From positions 310,001 through 374,000 of the forward strand of contig NZ_VJNB01000001.1 of the NCBI RefSeq assembly GCF_007556595.1: a stretch of 64,000 nt of DNA, given 5' to 3'. Position numbers and translations under genes: made by a program. The DNA is from Tepidimonas alkaliphilus (GTDB taxonomy: Bacteria > Pseudomonadota > Gammaproteobacteria > Burkholderiales > Burkholderiaceae_C). The notes under the pieces were generated by a model, which saw only the letters and a program-made list of their open reading frames with translations, was not told the origin of the DNA and searched no databases. Below are positions 50,498 to 60,030 of this stretch, piece by piece; positions within the stretch are counted from its first letter, which is position 1; each line of letters starts with the position of its first letter.

Positions 50498-51175
50498 TCA
50501 GGCGTCGGCCTTGGCCGCGGCGGCCTTGCGCGGCGCGCGGGCTTTAGCTTGCGCGCAGGCATGGTCGCACCACGCCGCCACCGGGCAGGCGCCACACTTC
50601 GGCGCGCGCGCGGTGCAGGTGTAGCGCCCGTGCAGGATCAGCCAGTGGTGCGCGTCGCGCAGAAAGCGCGCCGGCACCCGCTGCAGCAGCCCCCGCTCGA
50701 CCTGCAGCGGCGTCTTGCCGGGGGCCAGCCCCGTGCGGTTGGCGACACGGAAGATGTGCGTGTCCACCGCCATCGTCGGCTCGCCGAAGGCGACGTTGAG
50801 CACCACGTTGGCGGTCTTGCGACCGACGCCAGGCAGGGCTTCCAGATCCTCGCGGCGCCGCGGCACCTCGCCGCCATGGCGTTCCAGCAGCAGGCGGCAG
50901 GTCTCGATCACGTGGCGCGCCTTGCTGCGGTAGAGGCCGATGGTGCGGATGTGGCTTTCCAGCCCCTCCTGCCCGAGCGCCAGGATCGCCTGCGGCGTGT
51001 TGGCGACGGCGAACAGCCGCCGCGTGGCCTGGTTGACGCTGCGGTCGGTGGCCTGGGCGCTGAGCATCACCGCGACGAGCAGCTCGAACACGCTCGTATA
51101 CTCCAGTTCGCTTTGCGGCTCAGGCCGCTCGGCTTGCAGGGCCGAGAAAAAGGCTTCGATGTCGCGCGGTTTCAT
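50498..51175 (-). CDS. nth: Endonuclease III
   Basis: Base-excision repair glycosylase/AP lyase for oxidised pyrimidines. The 225-residue protein has the helix-hairpin-helix LPGVGRKTANVV with catalytic Lys120, Asp138 in VDTHIFRV (E. coli numbers are identical), and the [4Fe-4S] ligands C-x6-C-x2-C-x5-C in CTARAPKCGACPVAAWC. A basic Ala/Lys-rich tail follows. The frame extends 19 codons upstream, but MKPRDIEAFF is the natural start. Confidence 0.96.
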   Translation of the reverse strand: MKPRDIEAFFSALQAERPEPQSELEYTSVFELLVAVMLSAQATDRSVNQATRRLFAVANTPQAILALGQEGLESHIRTIGLYRSKARHVIETCRLLLERHGGEVPRRREDLEALPGVGRKTANVVLNVAFGEPTMAVDTHIFRVANRTGLAPGKTPLQVERGLLQRVPARFLRDAHHWLILHGRYTCTARAPKCGACPVAAWCDHACAQAKARAPRKAAAAKADA

Positions 51176-51252
51176 CACGGGTCCGTGGCGCTTGAGACCC
51201 CCACCAGGTGGCGGAGTGCTGCGGATGCGCATTGTCTCCTAAAGGATACGCG

Positions 51253-52473
51253 ATGACGGATGACGCGCCCGCCTCCCCGGTACGGCTGGCCGAGCGGCTG
51301 GCCCACGTCGAGACCTCGGCGATCCGGGAACTGTTCAAGCTGCTGGGCAAGCCCGGCATCATCAGCTTCGCCGGCGGCTTTCCGGACGCGGCGCTGTTCG
51401 ATGTCGAGGGCATCCGTGAGGCGACGCTGGCGGCACTCGCCGCCAACCCCGGCGCGGCGCTGCAGTACGGCGCCACCGAGGGGTTCGATCCGCTGCGCGA
51501 GCAGCTCGCGGCCTTCATGGCCGCCAAGGGCGCGCGCGGCGTGGCGCCCGGCGACCTGATCGTGACCACCGGCAGCCAGCAGGCGCTGGATCTGATCGGC
51601 AAGACGCTCGTTTCGCCAGGCGACACGGTGATCGTCGAGGCCCCGACCTTCTTGGCCACCATCCAGTGCTTCCGCCTCTACGGCGCGCAGCTGCTGACGG
51701 TGCCGGTGGACGGGCAGGGCGCCGACGTGGACGCCTTGGAGCGCCTGATCGAGCAGCACCGGCCCAAGTTTGTCTATCTGATCCCGACGTTTGGCAACCC
51801 GAGCGGGGCGCAGATGAGCCTGGAGCGCCGCCGCCGCGTGCTGGAACTGGCGGTGCGCACGCGCACGCTGGTGGTGGAGGACGACCCCTACGGCGACCTG
51901 TATTTCGACACCCCGCCGCCGCCAAGCCTGCTGGCGCTCAGCCACGAGGTGCCGGGCAGCCGGGCCTGCCTCGTGCACTGCGGCAGCCTGAGCAAGGTGC
52001 TCTCGCCCGGACTGCGCATCGGCTGGATGGTGGCCCCGCCCGAGCTGCTGGCCAAGGCGACGATGTGCAAGCAGTTCAGCGACGCGCACACCAGCACCTT
52101 CGCACAGGCCACCGCGGCGCAGTATCTGGCCAGCGGCCGCATGCCGGCGACGCTTGCGCGCGTGCGCGGCATCTACGCCCGCCGCGCCGCGGCGATGGTG
52201 GAAGCGCTGCGGCAGGAGCTGGGCGCGGCGATCGACTTCGTGCCGCCGCGCGGCGGGCTGTTCGTCTGGGCGCGGCTGACCGGCGCGGGTGGCCGGGCGG
52301 CGGACGGCGGGGAACTGGCCCGCCGGGCGATCGAACAGGGCGTGGCGTTCGTGCCGGGGGCGCCGTTCTTCGCGCGTGATCCCGACCCGGCGACGCTGCG
52401 GCTGAGCTTCGCGACGGTGGACGAGGAACGCATCCGCGAGGGGGTGCGGCGGCTGGCCGCTGCCTTGGGCTGA
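51253..52473 (+). CDS. Class I/II PLP-dependent aminotransferase (LysN/2-aminoadipate type)
   Basis: A 406-residue fold-type I aminotransferase. It has IISFAGGFPDAALF, TTGSQQALDLIGK, and the PLP lysine in CGSLSKVLSPGLRIGWM. The sequence pattern is that of 2-aminoadipate/LysN-like or MocR-C-terminal-like enzymes without a DNA-binding domain. Substrate not determinable from sequence; broad amino-acid range is common. AAAGGA lies 7 bases before the ATG at 51253. Divergent from nth, and its stop abuts the convergent stop of the next gene (TGATCA). Confidence 0.88.
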   Translation: MTDDAPASPVRLAERLAHVETSAIRELFKLLGKPGIISFAGGFPDAALFDVEGIREATLAALAANPGAALQYGATEGFDPLREQLAAFMAAKGARGVAPGDLIVTTGSQQALDLIGKTLVSPGDTVIVEAPTFLATIQCFRLYGAQLLTVPVDGQGADVDALERLIEQHRPKFVYLIPTFGNPSGAQMSLERRRRVLELAVRTRTLVVEDDPYGDLYFDTPPPPSLLALSHEVPGSRACLVHCGSLSKVLSPGLRIGWMVAPPELLAKATMCKQFSDAHTSTFAQATAAQYLASGRMPATLARVRGIYARRAAAMVEALRQELGAAIDFVPPRGGLFVWARLTGAGGRAADGGELARRAIEQGVAFVPGAPFFARDPDPATLRLSFATVDEERIREGVRRLAAALG

Positions 52474-53028
52474 TCAGCCCCCTGCGCCTGGCGACCACAG
52501 CGTGGCCGCCCACAGCCTGAGCCGCATGCCGACGCCGGTGGTGTAGCCGACGGTGACGTGGCGCAGGCGGTCGCCGGCGTCCAGCACCGCGAACACCGGT
52601 ACCGAGCGCCAGCCGTGCGCGGCGGCCAGGCGCCCGTCGGCGTCCAGCACCGTGACCCACGGCAGGCCGCGCTGGCGCAGGTAGGCGCGCACGGTGGCCG
52701 CATCGCCGCTGCGCGTGGCCAGCGTCACCACCGGGCGGTCGGCCGCCAGCGCGGTGACGGTGCCTTCCTCGGCGCGGCAGATGCCGCACCAGGTGGCCCA
52801 GACGTGCAGGGCCAGCGGTGAGTCGGCCCCGGCGCCGAGCTGCGCGCGCAGGTCGGCCCAGCTGCCGCGGCCCTCGGTGCCGTCCGGCAGCAGCCATGCC
52901 AGCGTCCCCTCGGGCGCCCAATGCTGCGGCGTGGCGCGCGTCAGCCACGCCTGCACCCCCAGGAAAACCCCGAGCGCCAGCGTCAGGGTGATCGAAGCTT
53001 CGCGGACTAAACGACGTATCGGGCTCAT
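52474..53028 (-). CDS. Membrane-anchored thioredoxin-like protein (ScsD/TlpA type)
   Basis: A 184-residue protein with an N-terminal membrane anchor (ASITLTLALGVFLGVQAWL) and a periplasmic thioredoxin-like domain. The active site CGIC lies in HVWATWCGICRAEEG, and the cis-proline loop reads WRSVPVFAVLD. Similar to suppressor-of-copper-sensitivity ScsD and TlpA proteins. No scsBC genes are adjacent. The frame opens much further upstream, across the ATPase gene on the same strand, but ATG at 53028 begins the anchored domain. Confidence 0.8.
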   Translation of the reverse strand: MSPIRRLVREASITLTLALGVFLGVQAWLTRATPQHWAPEGTLAWLLPDGTEGRGSWADLRAQLGAGADSPLALHVWATWCGICRAEEGTVTALAADRPVVTLATRSGDAATVRAYLRQRGLPWVTVLDADGRLAAAHGWRSVPVFAVLDAGDRLRHVTVGYTTGVGMRLRLWAATLWSPGAGG

Positions 53029-53180
53029 GACGCCATGGTGTATGGAGGTTCCCAACGCTTCCGGTCTTGTCGGTGCTGCACCGGTGACGACGTTAACCCG
53101 TTTCTGATCGCGTAGGGGCCTCGGGCCCAAGATTGACGACCACCGAGGCGCGAGCCCGCAATCCCCCGCCGACCCGTGCT

Positions 53181-54416
53181 TCAAAGGCCGGCATGTCCAT
53201 CCGCAGCCAGCCCCGTCTGCGAGCGCTGGGGCCAGATGTCGGGCGTCGTCAGTGGATTGACGACGCGCACGCCCTCCACGCTCAGCGCGACCGGGCCGTC
53301 GTAGAGGACGAAGCCAGGGGCCAGCGCATCCCCCAGTTCTTCCTTCAGATGGCGCAGACCTTTGAGAAAGTCGCGCGTGAAGGTGGCGGCGGACTTGATC
53401 TCGTAGGGGATCAGCCGTCCGTGCCGGCGGATCAACAGATCGACCTCGTGGCCGCTGGCGTCGCGGTAGAAGAACAGTTCCGCGCGCGCGCCGCGGTTCG
53501 CCAGGGTGCGCAGGGCGTCGGCAATAAGGAGATTTTCGTAAAGGGCACCGCGCAGCGGGTCGCGGCGGGCCTGCTCGGCCGTCTCGATGCCGAGCAGCCA
53601 GGCCGCCAGCCCGGTGTCGGCAAAGTAGAGCTTGGAGGACTTGACGACGCGCTTGCGCACGTTGAGCGACCAGGCCGGCAGTTCGAACACGAGGTAGGTC
53701 GCCTGCAGCACCGACAGCCACTGGCGCAGCGTCGGCACGGAAATGCCGACGTCGTTGGCCAGCGCCGTCAGGTTGACGAGCTGGCCGATGCGGCCGGCCA
53801 GCAGCGTGACGAAGCGCTGAAAGGCGCTCAGATCGCGCACCTGCAGCAGCGCCCGCACGTCGCGCTCCAGATAGGTCTGGACGTACCCCGTGTAGAACCG
53901 GGCCGGATCGAGACGGTCGCGCTCGACGCGCGGGTAGGTGCCGCGCACGATGCGCTCGAAGGCATCCTGGGAGCTGCCATTCTGGCGCAGCTCGGCCAGG
54001 CTGAGCGGCCACAGCGTCAGCACGGCGGTGCGGCCGGCCAGGGATTGCGCAATGGCTTCCTGCAAACGGGGCTGGTGGTTGCCCGTCAGGATAAAACGCC
54101 CGGGGCGAGCGTCCCGGTCCACCATCCCCTGCAGGTAAGAGAGGAGCTCCGGGACGCGCTGCACCTCATCGAGGATGAGGCCGTCGGGGTACTGAGCCAG
54201 AAAGCCGCGCGGATCGGTCTGGGCGGCCAGCCGGACGTCGGGATCCTCCAGCGAGACCCAGGGCTTGCCGGGAAAGCAGACGCGCGCCAGCGTCGTCTTG
54301 CCGGACTGGCGCGGGCCGAGCAGCGTCACCACGGCGTATTCGCTCGCCGCGGCGCGCAGCTCCTGGGCGAGCTCGCGCTCGATCAGGCGAGGTGAGGGCG
54401 GGGTTGATGGCTCCAT
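53181..54416 (-). CDS. AAA ATPase with DUF4143 domain
   Basis: A 411-residue P-loop protein of the AAA_14/DUF4143 family. Walker A is GPRQSGKT (34-41), Walker B LILDEVQRVPEL, followed by sensor FILTGNHQ, and a C-terminal restriction-nuclease-like DUF4143 domain (FFYRDASGHEVDLLI and PYEIKSAATF, resembling the D-ExK nuclease core). The biological role of the family is not settled; genes are scattered and often look acquired. A perfect 34-bp palindrome lies just upstream of the start. In-frame ATG at 54443 is inside that palindrome, so 54416 is preferred. Confidence 0.88.
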   Translation of the reverse strand: MEPSTPPSPRLIERELAQELRAAASEYAVVTLLGPRQSGKTTLARVCFPGKPWVSLEDPDVRLAAQTDPRGFLAQYPDGLILDEVQRVPELLSYLQGMVDRDARPGRFILTGNHQPRLQEAIAQSLAGRTAVLTLWPLSLAELRQNGSSQDAFERIVRGTYPRVERDRLDPARFYTGYVQTYLERDVRALLQVRDLSAFQRFVTLLAGRIGQLVNLTALANDVGISVPTLRQWLSVLQATYLVFELPAWSLNVRKRVVKSSKLYFADTGLAAWLLGIETAEQARRDPLRGALYENLLIADALRTLANRGARAELFFYRDASGHEVDLLIRRHGRLIPYEIKSAATFTRDFLKGLRHLKEELGDALAPGFVLYDGPVALSVEGVRVVNPLTTPDIWPQRSQTGLAADGHAGL

Positions 54417-54441
54417 CAGGCGTCCGATGGTAGCCCAAACC

Positions 54442-54475
54442 ATGCAAATCGGAAAGTCAACTTTCCGATTTGCAT
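54442..54475. repeat. Perfect 34-bp palindrome upstream of the DUF4143 ATPase
   Basis: Two 16-base arms (ATGCAAATCGGAAAGT and its exact complement) around a two-base centre CA. It lies between serB and the ATPase start and is AT-rich against its surroundings. On neither strand is it followed by a proper U run, so an operator, recognition site or transfer end is more likely than a terminator. Confidence 0.9.
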
Positions 54476-54492
54476 AAAAATGACTCGGCCGC

Positions 54493-55209
54493 TCAGGGCC
54501 GCACGACTTCCAGCAGCCGATCCAGCCCGCCGCTGTCGATGGCGATGTGGGCTTGTTCGCGCACCTTCGGCTTGGCGCGGTAGGCCACCGCCAGGCCCGC
54601 CGCGGCCATCATCTCCAGGTCGTTGGCGCCGTCGCCCATGGCGATGGCCTGCTCGGGGGCGCAGCCGATCAGGTCGCACGCCTGCAGCAGGGTGCGGCGC
54701 TTCTCGGCGCCGTCGCAGATGTCGCCCCAGCTCTGGTCGAGCAGCCGCCCGGTCAGACGACCGTCCGCGATTTCCAGCTTGTTGCTGCGCGCGAAGTCCA
54801 GCGCCAGCCGCTCGCGCAGCCGGTCGGTGAAGAAAGTAAAGCCCCCGCTGACCAGCAGCACTTTGAGCCCCGCTGCCTTGCAGGCCAACACCAGCTCCGC
54901 CGCGCCGGGATTGAGCTTGAGGCGCTGGCGATACACGTCCTCCAGATGCTGCACCGGCACGCCGGCCAGCAGCGCCACGCGGCGGCGCAGGCTTTCCTTG
55001 TAGTCGGCGATCTCGCCGCGCATGGCGGCCTCGGTGATGGCGGCGACCTCGGCCTTGCGCCCGGCGGCATCCGCGATCTCGTCCACGCACTCGATGTTGA
55101 TCAGCGTGGAGTCCATGTCGAAGGCGATCAGCCGGAAGTCGCGCAGGCGCAGCGGCGGCGTGATGCCTCGCACCGCGAGGCCGGGGGCGATGTCGGTCAG
55201 TGGGGTCAT
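54493..55209 (-). CDS. serB: Phosphoserine phosphatase
   Basis: Last step of serine synthesis. HAD-family enzyme of 238 residues with nucleophile Asp31 and acid Asp33 in FDMDSTLINIE, the VSGGFTFF loop, and MGDGANDLEMM. The cap residues DEIADAAGRKAEVAAIT are standard. The frame opens earlier, but MTPLTDIAPG is the likely start. Its first codon overlaps the stop of the toxin gene by four bases, so serB appears to be translated behind the toxin-antitoxin pair. Confidence 0.94.
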   Translation of the reverse strand: MTPLTDIAPGLAVRGITPPLRLRDFRLIAFDMDSTLINIECVDEIADAAGRKAEVAAITEAAMRGEIADYKESLRRRVALLAGVPVQHLEDVYRQRLKLNPGAAELVLACKAAGLKVLLVSGGFTFFTDRLRERLALDFARSNKLEIADGRLTGRLLDQSWGDICDGAEKRRTLLQACDLIGCAPEQAIAMGDGANDLEMMAAAGLAVAYRAKPKVREQAHIAIDSGGLDRLLEVVRP

Positions 55210-55565
55210 GACAGGGGTGGTTCTTGGAGGATCCAGCGGGCCAGCCGCTCGCGCATGCGTTGCAGCCGGGCGGGCGCGACGGCACCCAGCGCGCCTGCCA
55301 GCGTGGCGCCCTCGACCACCGCCAGCCACGACAGCCGTGCCATGCTCGGAGCTTTCAGGCCGGTGTCGGCGAAGTCCGGGTCGGTGGGCAGGATCGGTTC
55401 ATCCAGATTCGGTTCAGCCTGGTGCAGGCGGGAGGTGACCATCCAGACCAGCCAGTCGTCAAAACGGCTGGAGGCGCGGCGCAGCAGCAGGACGGGCCGC
55501 AGCTTGCCGGGGGCAAGGTCGGTCTGGGCAAGGCGCAGCAGGGCGATTTGACCGGGCCGCTTCAT
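55206..55565 (-). CDS. MazF/PemK-type toxin
   Basis: A 119-residue protein whose N-terminus (KRPGQIALLRLAQTDLAPGKLRPVLLL) matches the MazF/PemK ribonuclease fold, with the conserved RG/RP-type start and KLRPVLLL strand. The serine/threonine stretch at WMVTSRL is at the usual position. Likely an mRNA interferase. Starts four bases inside the antitoxin gene stop and ends four bases inside serB. Confidence 0.8.
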   Translation of the reverse strand: MKRPGQIALLRLAQTDLAPGKLRPVLLLRRASSRFDDWLVWMVTSRLHQAEPNLDEPILPTDPDFADTGLKAPSMARLSWLAVVEGATLAGALGAVAPARLQRMRERLARWILQEPPLS

Positions 55566-55792
55566 GCCCAGCGTTCCCGCAGGTCGCACTCGTCGTACGT
55601 CACGGGATCATCATCCGAGCTCATGGCCTGCTGCGCCAGCATGGCCTGATCCTCCCCGCTCCAGTCGGGCACGGTGCCACTCGGCAGCCTGCGCCGCGCG
55701 AGCAGGAACTCGACGAAGTCGATGACCTCCACCTGCGCATCGGCGGGCAGCGTCTGAAATCGCTCCAGCAGTCGCTCGGCAAGGGTGGTCAT
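55562..55792 (-). CDS. Antitoxin of the MazF/PemK-type pair (DUF2281-like)
   Basis: A 76-residue protein beginning TTLAERLLERFQTLPADAQVEVIDFVEFLLARR, the DUF2281-type leader found in antitoxins partnered with PemK-like toxins, then a short acidic tail ending DECDLRERWA. It precedes and overlaps the toxin gene by four bases, the normal antitoxin-first order. The frame extends 22 codons upstream; the ATG at 55792 fits the family. It lies 52 bases after the YitT gene. Confidence 0.78.
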   Translation of the reverse strand: MTTLAERLLERFQTLPADAQVEVIDFVEFLLARRRLPSGTVPDWSGEDQAMLAQQAMSSDDDPVTYDECDLRERWA

Positions 55793-55844
55793 GATCGTAG
55801 AGGCGCGAGGTCTTTGACGCCTGAATTCTACGGGGCCCACCGGA

Positions 55845-56498
55845 TCAGTAGGCCACATAGCGCCCGGGCTTATGGTTGATCGCCAGCGTCAGGTTCATCA
55901 GCGCCGCGCCGAGCACCGACAGCAGCAGCTGCAGCGGGCCGACCCACGGGATGGCCGCCAGCAGGATGACGGCGTCGATGGCCAGCTGCACCACGCCGGC
56001 GCGCCAGCCGTAGCGCTCCTGCAGCCACAGCACCAGGGTGTTGAAGCCGCCGAGGCTGGCCCGGTGGCGAAACAGGATGATGAAGCCGACGCCGATCAGC
56101 AGCCCGCCGGCCACGGCGGCAAACCAGGGGTTGAGCGCGCCGATGACGATCCAGCGCGGCATGGCCTCGGTGAGCGCGGCCAGCAACCCCACCGCCAGCA
56201 CCGTTTTCAGCGTGAACGCCCGCCCCATGCGCACCCAGGCCAGCGCGTAGAACGGCAGGTTGATGGCGAACACCAGCGCGCCGAACGGCCAGCCGCTGGC
56301 GTAGTGCAGCACGAACGCCAGCCCCACCGTGCCGCCGGTGACGAAGCCGGCCTGGCGAAACAGCACCAGCCCCAGCGCCACGATCAGCGTGCCGGTCAGC
56401 AGCGCCTGGGCGTCGTCGAACCAGGTGTGGCGGTCGGGTGGAAACGGCACGTCGGCGCAGGCCCCAGGGGCAGCGGCGGGGGACGTCGGGGTCGTCAT
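55845..56498 (-). CDS. YitT-family membrane protein
   Basis: A 217-residue membrane protein of the YitT/DUF161 family. Two repeats of glycine-rich spans are visible (FRQAGFVTGGTVGLAFVLHYASG; FRHRASLGGFNTLVLWLQERYG), each with the G-G signature. The usual C-terminal cytoplasmic DUF2179 domain is missing, which is common in proteobacterial members. Transport role unknown. It follows mfd by 18 bases on the same strand. Confidence 0.85.
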   Translation of the reverse strand: MTTPTSPAAAPGACADVPFPPDRHTWFDDAQALLTGTLIVALGLVLFRQAGFVTGGTVGLAFVLHYASGWPFGALVFAINLPFYALAWVRMGRAFTLKTVLAVGLLAALTEAMPRWIVIGALNPWFAAVAGGLLIGVGFIILFRHRASLGGFNTLVLWLQERYGWRAGVVQLAIDAVILLAAIPWVGPLQLLLSVLGAALMNLTLAINHKPGRYVAY

Positions 56499-56516
56499 CG
56501 CGCAGTGCCTCTTGGA

Positions 56517-59500
56517 TCAGGCGGCAGCGACGGCCGGCTGCAGGTGGCGCAGCACGTCGCGCACGAGCTGCACGCGGTCGCGCACCTCGGGCAGCGCGCG
56601 CTCGACTTTCAGCCGGTCCTGCCCGGCGAGCTTGACGTGGCGGTTCTTCTGCACCAGCTCGATGATGCGCATCGGGTCGATCGGCGGGTTGGGGCCGAAG
56701 GCGATCAGCACGTGGCTGGGTGCGGCGTCGATCTTGACGACGCCGCAGCGCTGCGCCAGCAGCCGCAGCCGGTGCACGTCGATCAGGTTGCCCGCCGCCG
56801 GCGGCAGCTTGCCGAAGCGGTCGACGATCTCCTCCACCAGCGCGTCGAGCTGCTCCGGGGTCTTGGCCGTGGCCAGCTTCTTGTAGAAGCTCAGCCGCAG
56901 GTGCACGTCGCCGCAGTAGTCCTGCGGCAGCAGGGCCGGGGCGTGCAGGTTGATCTCGGTGGTGGCCGCGAGCGGCTTGAGCAGGTCCGGCTCGCGCCCC
57001 TCGCGCAGCGCGCGCACCGCTTCGGCCAGCATCTCGTTGTAGAGCTGAAAGCCGATCTCGGTGATGTTGCCGCTTTGCGCCTCGCCCAGCACCTCGCCGG
57101 CGCCGCGGATCTCCAGGTCGTGCATCGCGAGATAAAAGCCGCTGCCGAGTTCCTCCATCTGCTGGATCGCCTCCAGCCGCTGCGCGGCCTGCTTGGTCAG
57201 GCCCCGCAGGTCCGGCACCAGCAGGTAGGCGTAGGCCTGGTGGTGGCTGCGCCCGACGCGCCCGCGCAACTGGTGCAGCTGCGCCAGGCCGAACTTGTCG
57301 GCGCGGCTGATGACGATGGTGTTGGCGGTGGGCACGTCGATGCCGGTCTCGATGATGGTGGAGCACAGCAGCAGGTTGAAGCGCTGGGCGACGAAGTCGC
57401 GCATCACCCGCTCCAGCTCCCGCTCCGGCATCTGGCCGTGGGCGATGGCGATGCGCGCCTCGGGCAGCAGCTGCGCGAGTTGCGCGCGCCGGTGCTCGAT
57501 GGTTTCCACCTCGTTGTGCAGAAAATACACCTGCCCGCCGCGCTTGAGCTCGCGCAGCACCGCCTCGCGGATGACGCCGGCGTTTTCCTCGCGCACGAAG
57601 GTCTTGATCGCCAGCCGCCGCTGCGGCGCGGTGGCGATCACCGACAGATCCCGCAGCCCCTCCAGCGCCATGCCGAGCGTGCGCGGGATGGGGGTGGCCG
57701 TCAGCGTCAGCACATCCACTTCGGCGCGCAGCGCCTTGATCGCCTCCTTGTGGCGCACGCCGAAGCGGTGCTCCTCATCGATGATCAGCAGCCCCAGGTT
57801 CTTGAAGCGCGTCTTTTCCGACAGCAGCTTGTGCGTGCCGACGACGATGTCAATGCTGCCGTCTTCCAGCCCTTTGAGCGCCGCGGCGATCTCTTTGGCG
57901 GTGCGAAAGCGGCTCAGCTCGGCGATGCGCACCGGCCACTTGGCAAAGCGATCTCTGAGGGTCTGGTAATGCTGTTCGGCCAGCAGCGTGGTGGGCGCCA
58001 GCAGGGCCACTTGCCTGCCGTCCATCACGGCAATGAATGCCGCGCGCAGCGCCACTTCGGTTTTGCCAAAGCCGACGTCGCCGCAGACCAGCCGGTCCAT
58101 CGGCCGCGGGCTGATCATGTCCTGAATGACGGCGTGGATGGCGGCGCGCTGGTCCGGCGTCTCCTCAAAGCCGAAGTCGTTGGCGAACGCCTCGTAGTCC
58201 TTGGCGTTGAAGCGGAACGCATGACCCTGGCGCGCGGCGCGGCGCGCATAGACGTCGAGCAGCTCGGCGGCGGTGTCGCGCACCTGCTCGGCGGCCTTGC
58301 GGCGCGCCTTGTCCCACTGGCCGCTGCCCAGGCGGTGCAGCGGCGCCTCCTCGGCGCTGACACCGGTGTAGCGGCTGATCAGGTGCAGCTGCGCCACCGG
58401 CACATACAGCGTCGCCCCCTGCGCGTATTCGAGGTGCAGGAACTCTTGCAGCGCCGGCGTGCCGTCGGGATTCTTCTCGCCAAGGTCGAGGTTGACCAGC
58501 CCCCGGTAGCGCCCGATGCCGTGCTGCGCGTGCACCACCGGGTCGCCGGGCTGCAGCTCGCTCAAATCCTTGATCAGCGCCTCGACGTCGCTGACTCGCT
58601 CCTGCTTGCGACGGCGGCGCGCGCTGGGGCCGGCGCCGAACAGCTCGGTCTCGGTGACGAACTCGAGCCCTTCCTCCAGCCACGCGAAGCCCGCCGCCAG
58701 TGGCGCGGTGGCGATGCCCAGGCGCGCCTGCGACTGGCGAAACGCCGCCAGGTCGTCGAACGCGGGCGGATCGAGGCGGCTGGCGCGCAGCACGTCGAGC
58801 AGGCTTTCGCGCCGACCTTCGCTGTCGGCGAGGATCAGCACCCGCGCCGGGGTGCGCGCCAGGTGGTCTTGGAGCCGCTGCAGCGGTTCTTCCGCGCCGC
58901 GCTGCACGGTCAGATCCGGCAGCGGGCCGAGCACCCGGCCCCACGCAGCCTGCACCGCTTCTGCGTCCGCCGGACGCAGCGCCCACTGCGGGTGGGCGTT
59001 GGCCAGCCGCCAGAAGCCTTCGGCGGGGAGGAACAGCGCCTCCGGCGGCAGCACGGGGCGCTCCGGGTCGCCCTGCGCCAGCCGGTGGCGCTCGCGCGTG
59101 TCGTCCCAGAAGCGCTGGATCGCCACGTCCACCTCGCCGTGCAGCGCCAGCGTCGCCTGCCCGCCGAGGTAGTCGAACACCGTGGCGGTCTCGTCGAAGA
59201 ACAGCGGCAGGTAGTACTCGATGCCGGCGCCGGCCACGCCGTTGGCGATGTCCTTGTAGAGCCGGCTGCGCGTCGGGTCGCCCTCCAGCAGTTCGCGCCA
59301 GCGGGCGCGAAAGCGCGCGCGCGCCGCCTCGTCGAGCGGAAATTCGCGCCCGGGCAGCAGCCGCACCTCCGGCACCGGGTACAGGCTGCGCTGGCTGTCG
59401 GGGTCGAAGGCGCGGATCGAGTCGATCTCGTCGTCGAACAGGTCAAGGCGGTACGGCAGCGCCGCCCCCATCGGGTAGAGGTCGATCAACCCGCCGCGCA

Positions 59501-60002
59501 CCGCGTACTCGCCGGGGCTGGCCACCTGCGTGACGTGCTGGTAGCCGGCCATGACCAGCTGCTCGCGCAGCCGCGCCTCGTCGAGCTTCTGCCCGGCGCG
59601 GAACTGGAACGTGTAGGCTGCCAGGAACGACGGCGGCGCCAGCCGGTACAAGGCGGTGGAGGCCGGCACCAGCACCACGTCAACGCCATCGTCGGCACGG
59701 CGGCCCTGCAGGATGCGCCACAGCGTGGCCAGCCGCTCGGAGATCAGGTCCTGGTGCGGGGAAAAGGTGTCGTACGGCAGCGTCTCCCAGTCCGGAAACA
59801 GCGCGCAGCGCAGCCCCGGCTCGAAAAACGGCAGCTCCGCCAGCAGCCGCTGCGCGTCGGCGGCGTCGGCGCAGACGATGGCGGTCAGCCGCCCCGCGTC
59901 GCGCTCGCGCGCGGCCAGCCGCGCCAGCAGCAGCGCGTCGGCGCTCGGCGGCGGGCAGGGGGACTGGAAGCGTTGTCCGGGGGTGAGGCGCGGCAGATCC
60001 AT
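56517..60002 (-). CDS. mfd: Transcription-repair coupling factor Mfd
   Basis: Dislodges RNA polymerase stalled at lesions and recruits UvrA. The 1161-residue protein has the N-terminal UvrB-homology domain, the RNA-polymerase-interacting CarD-like domain ([18 protein letters not shown]), the RecG-like translocase with [16 protein letters not shown] and DEEHRFGV, and the C-terminal TRCF domain. The ATG at 60002 has a -10-like TAGAAT 10 bases upstream on the same strand; ATG at 60014 is an alternative lying across that box. Divergent from ispDF. Confidence 0.96.
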   Translation of the reverse strand: MDLPRLTPGQRFQSPCPPPSADALLLARLAARERDAGRLTAIVCADAADAQRLLAELPFFEPGLRCALFPDWETLPYDTFSPHQDLISERLATLWRILQGRRADDGVDVVLVPASTALYRLAPPSFLAAYTFQFRAGQKLDEARLREQLVMAGYQHVTQVASPGEYAVRGGLIDLYPMGAALPYRLDLFDDEIDSIRAFDPDSQRSLYPVPEVRLLPGREFPLDEAARARFRARWRELLEGDPTRSRLYKDIANGVAGAGIEYYLPLFFDETATVFDYLGGQATLALHGEVDVAIQRFWDDTRERHRLAQGDPERPVLPPEALFLPAEGFWRLANAHPQWALRPADAEAVQAAWGRVLGPLPDLTVQRGAEEPLQRLQDHLARTPARVLILADSEGRRESLLDVLRASRLDPPAFDDLAAFRQSQARLGIATAPLAAGFAWLEEGLEFVTETELFGAGPSARRRRKQERVSDVEALIKDLSELQPGDPVVHAQHGIGRYRGLVNLDLGEKNPDGTPALQEFLHLEYAQGATLYVPVAQLHLISRYTGVSAEEAPLHRLGSGQWDKARRKAAEQVRDTAAELLDVYARRAARQGHAFRFNAKDYEAFANDFGFEETPDQRAAIHAVIQDMISPRPMDRLVCGDVGFGKTEVALRAAFIAVMDGRQVALLAPTTLLAEQHYQTLRDRFAKWPVRIAELSRFRTAKEIAAALKGLEDGSIDIVVGTHKLLSEKTRFKNLGLLIIDEEHRFGVRHKEAIKALRAEVDVLTLTATPIPRTLGMALEGLRDLSVIATAPQRRLAIKTFVREENAGVIREAVLRELKRGGQVYFLHNEVETIEHRRAQLAQLLPEARIAIAHGQMPERELERVMRDFVAQRFNLLLCSTIIETGIDVPTANTIVISRADKFGLAQLHQLRGRVGRSHHQAYAYLLVPDLRGLTKQAAQRLEAIQQMEELGSGFYLAMHDLEIRGAGEVLGEAQSGNITEIGFQLYNEMLAEAVRALREGREPDLLKPLAATTEINLHAPALLPQDYCGDVHLRLSFYKKLATAKTPEQLDALVEEIVDRFGKLPPAAGNLIDVHRLRLLAQRCGVVKIDAAPSHVLIAFGPNPPIDPMRIIELVQKNRHVKLAGQDRLKVERALPEVRDRVQLVRDVLRHLQPAVAAA

Positions 60003-60012
60003 GAGGGGCGAC

Positions 60013-60022
60013 ATTCTAGAAT
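60013..60022. promoter_or_regulatory. Palindromic shared -10 box between mfd and ispDF
   Basis: ATTCTAGAAT is its own complement, so TAGAAT appears on both strands. Rightward it lies eight bases before the ispDF ATG (60031), leftward 10 bases before the mfd ATG (60002). Both transcripts would be nearly leaderless, and RNA polymerase would have to choose between directions. Confidence 0.55.
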
Positions 60023-60030
60023 CGCCGGCC

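Noticed and set aside
54442-54475. Palindrome as a transcription terminator for serB
   Set aside because: Read leftward it is followed by GGTTTGG, not a U run; the T run lies before it. An operator or recognition site fits better.
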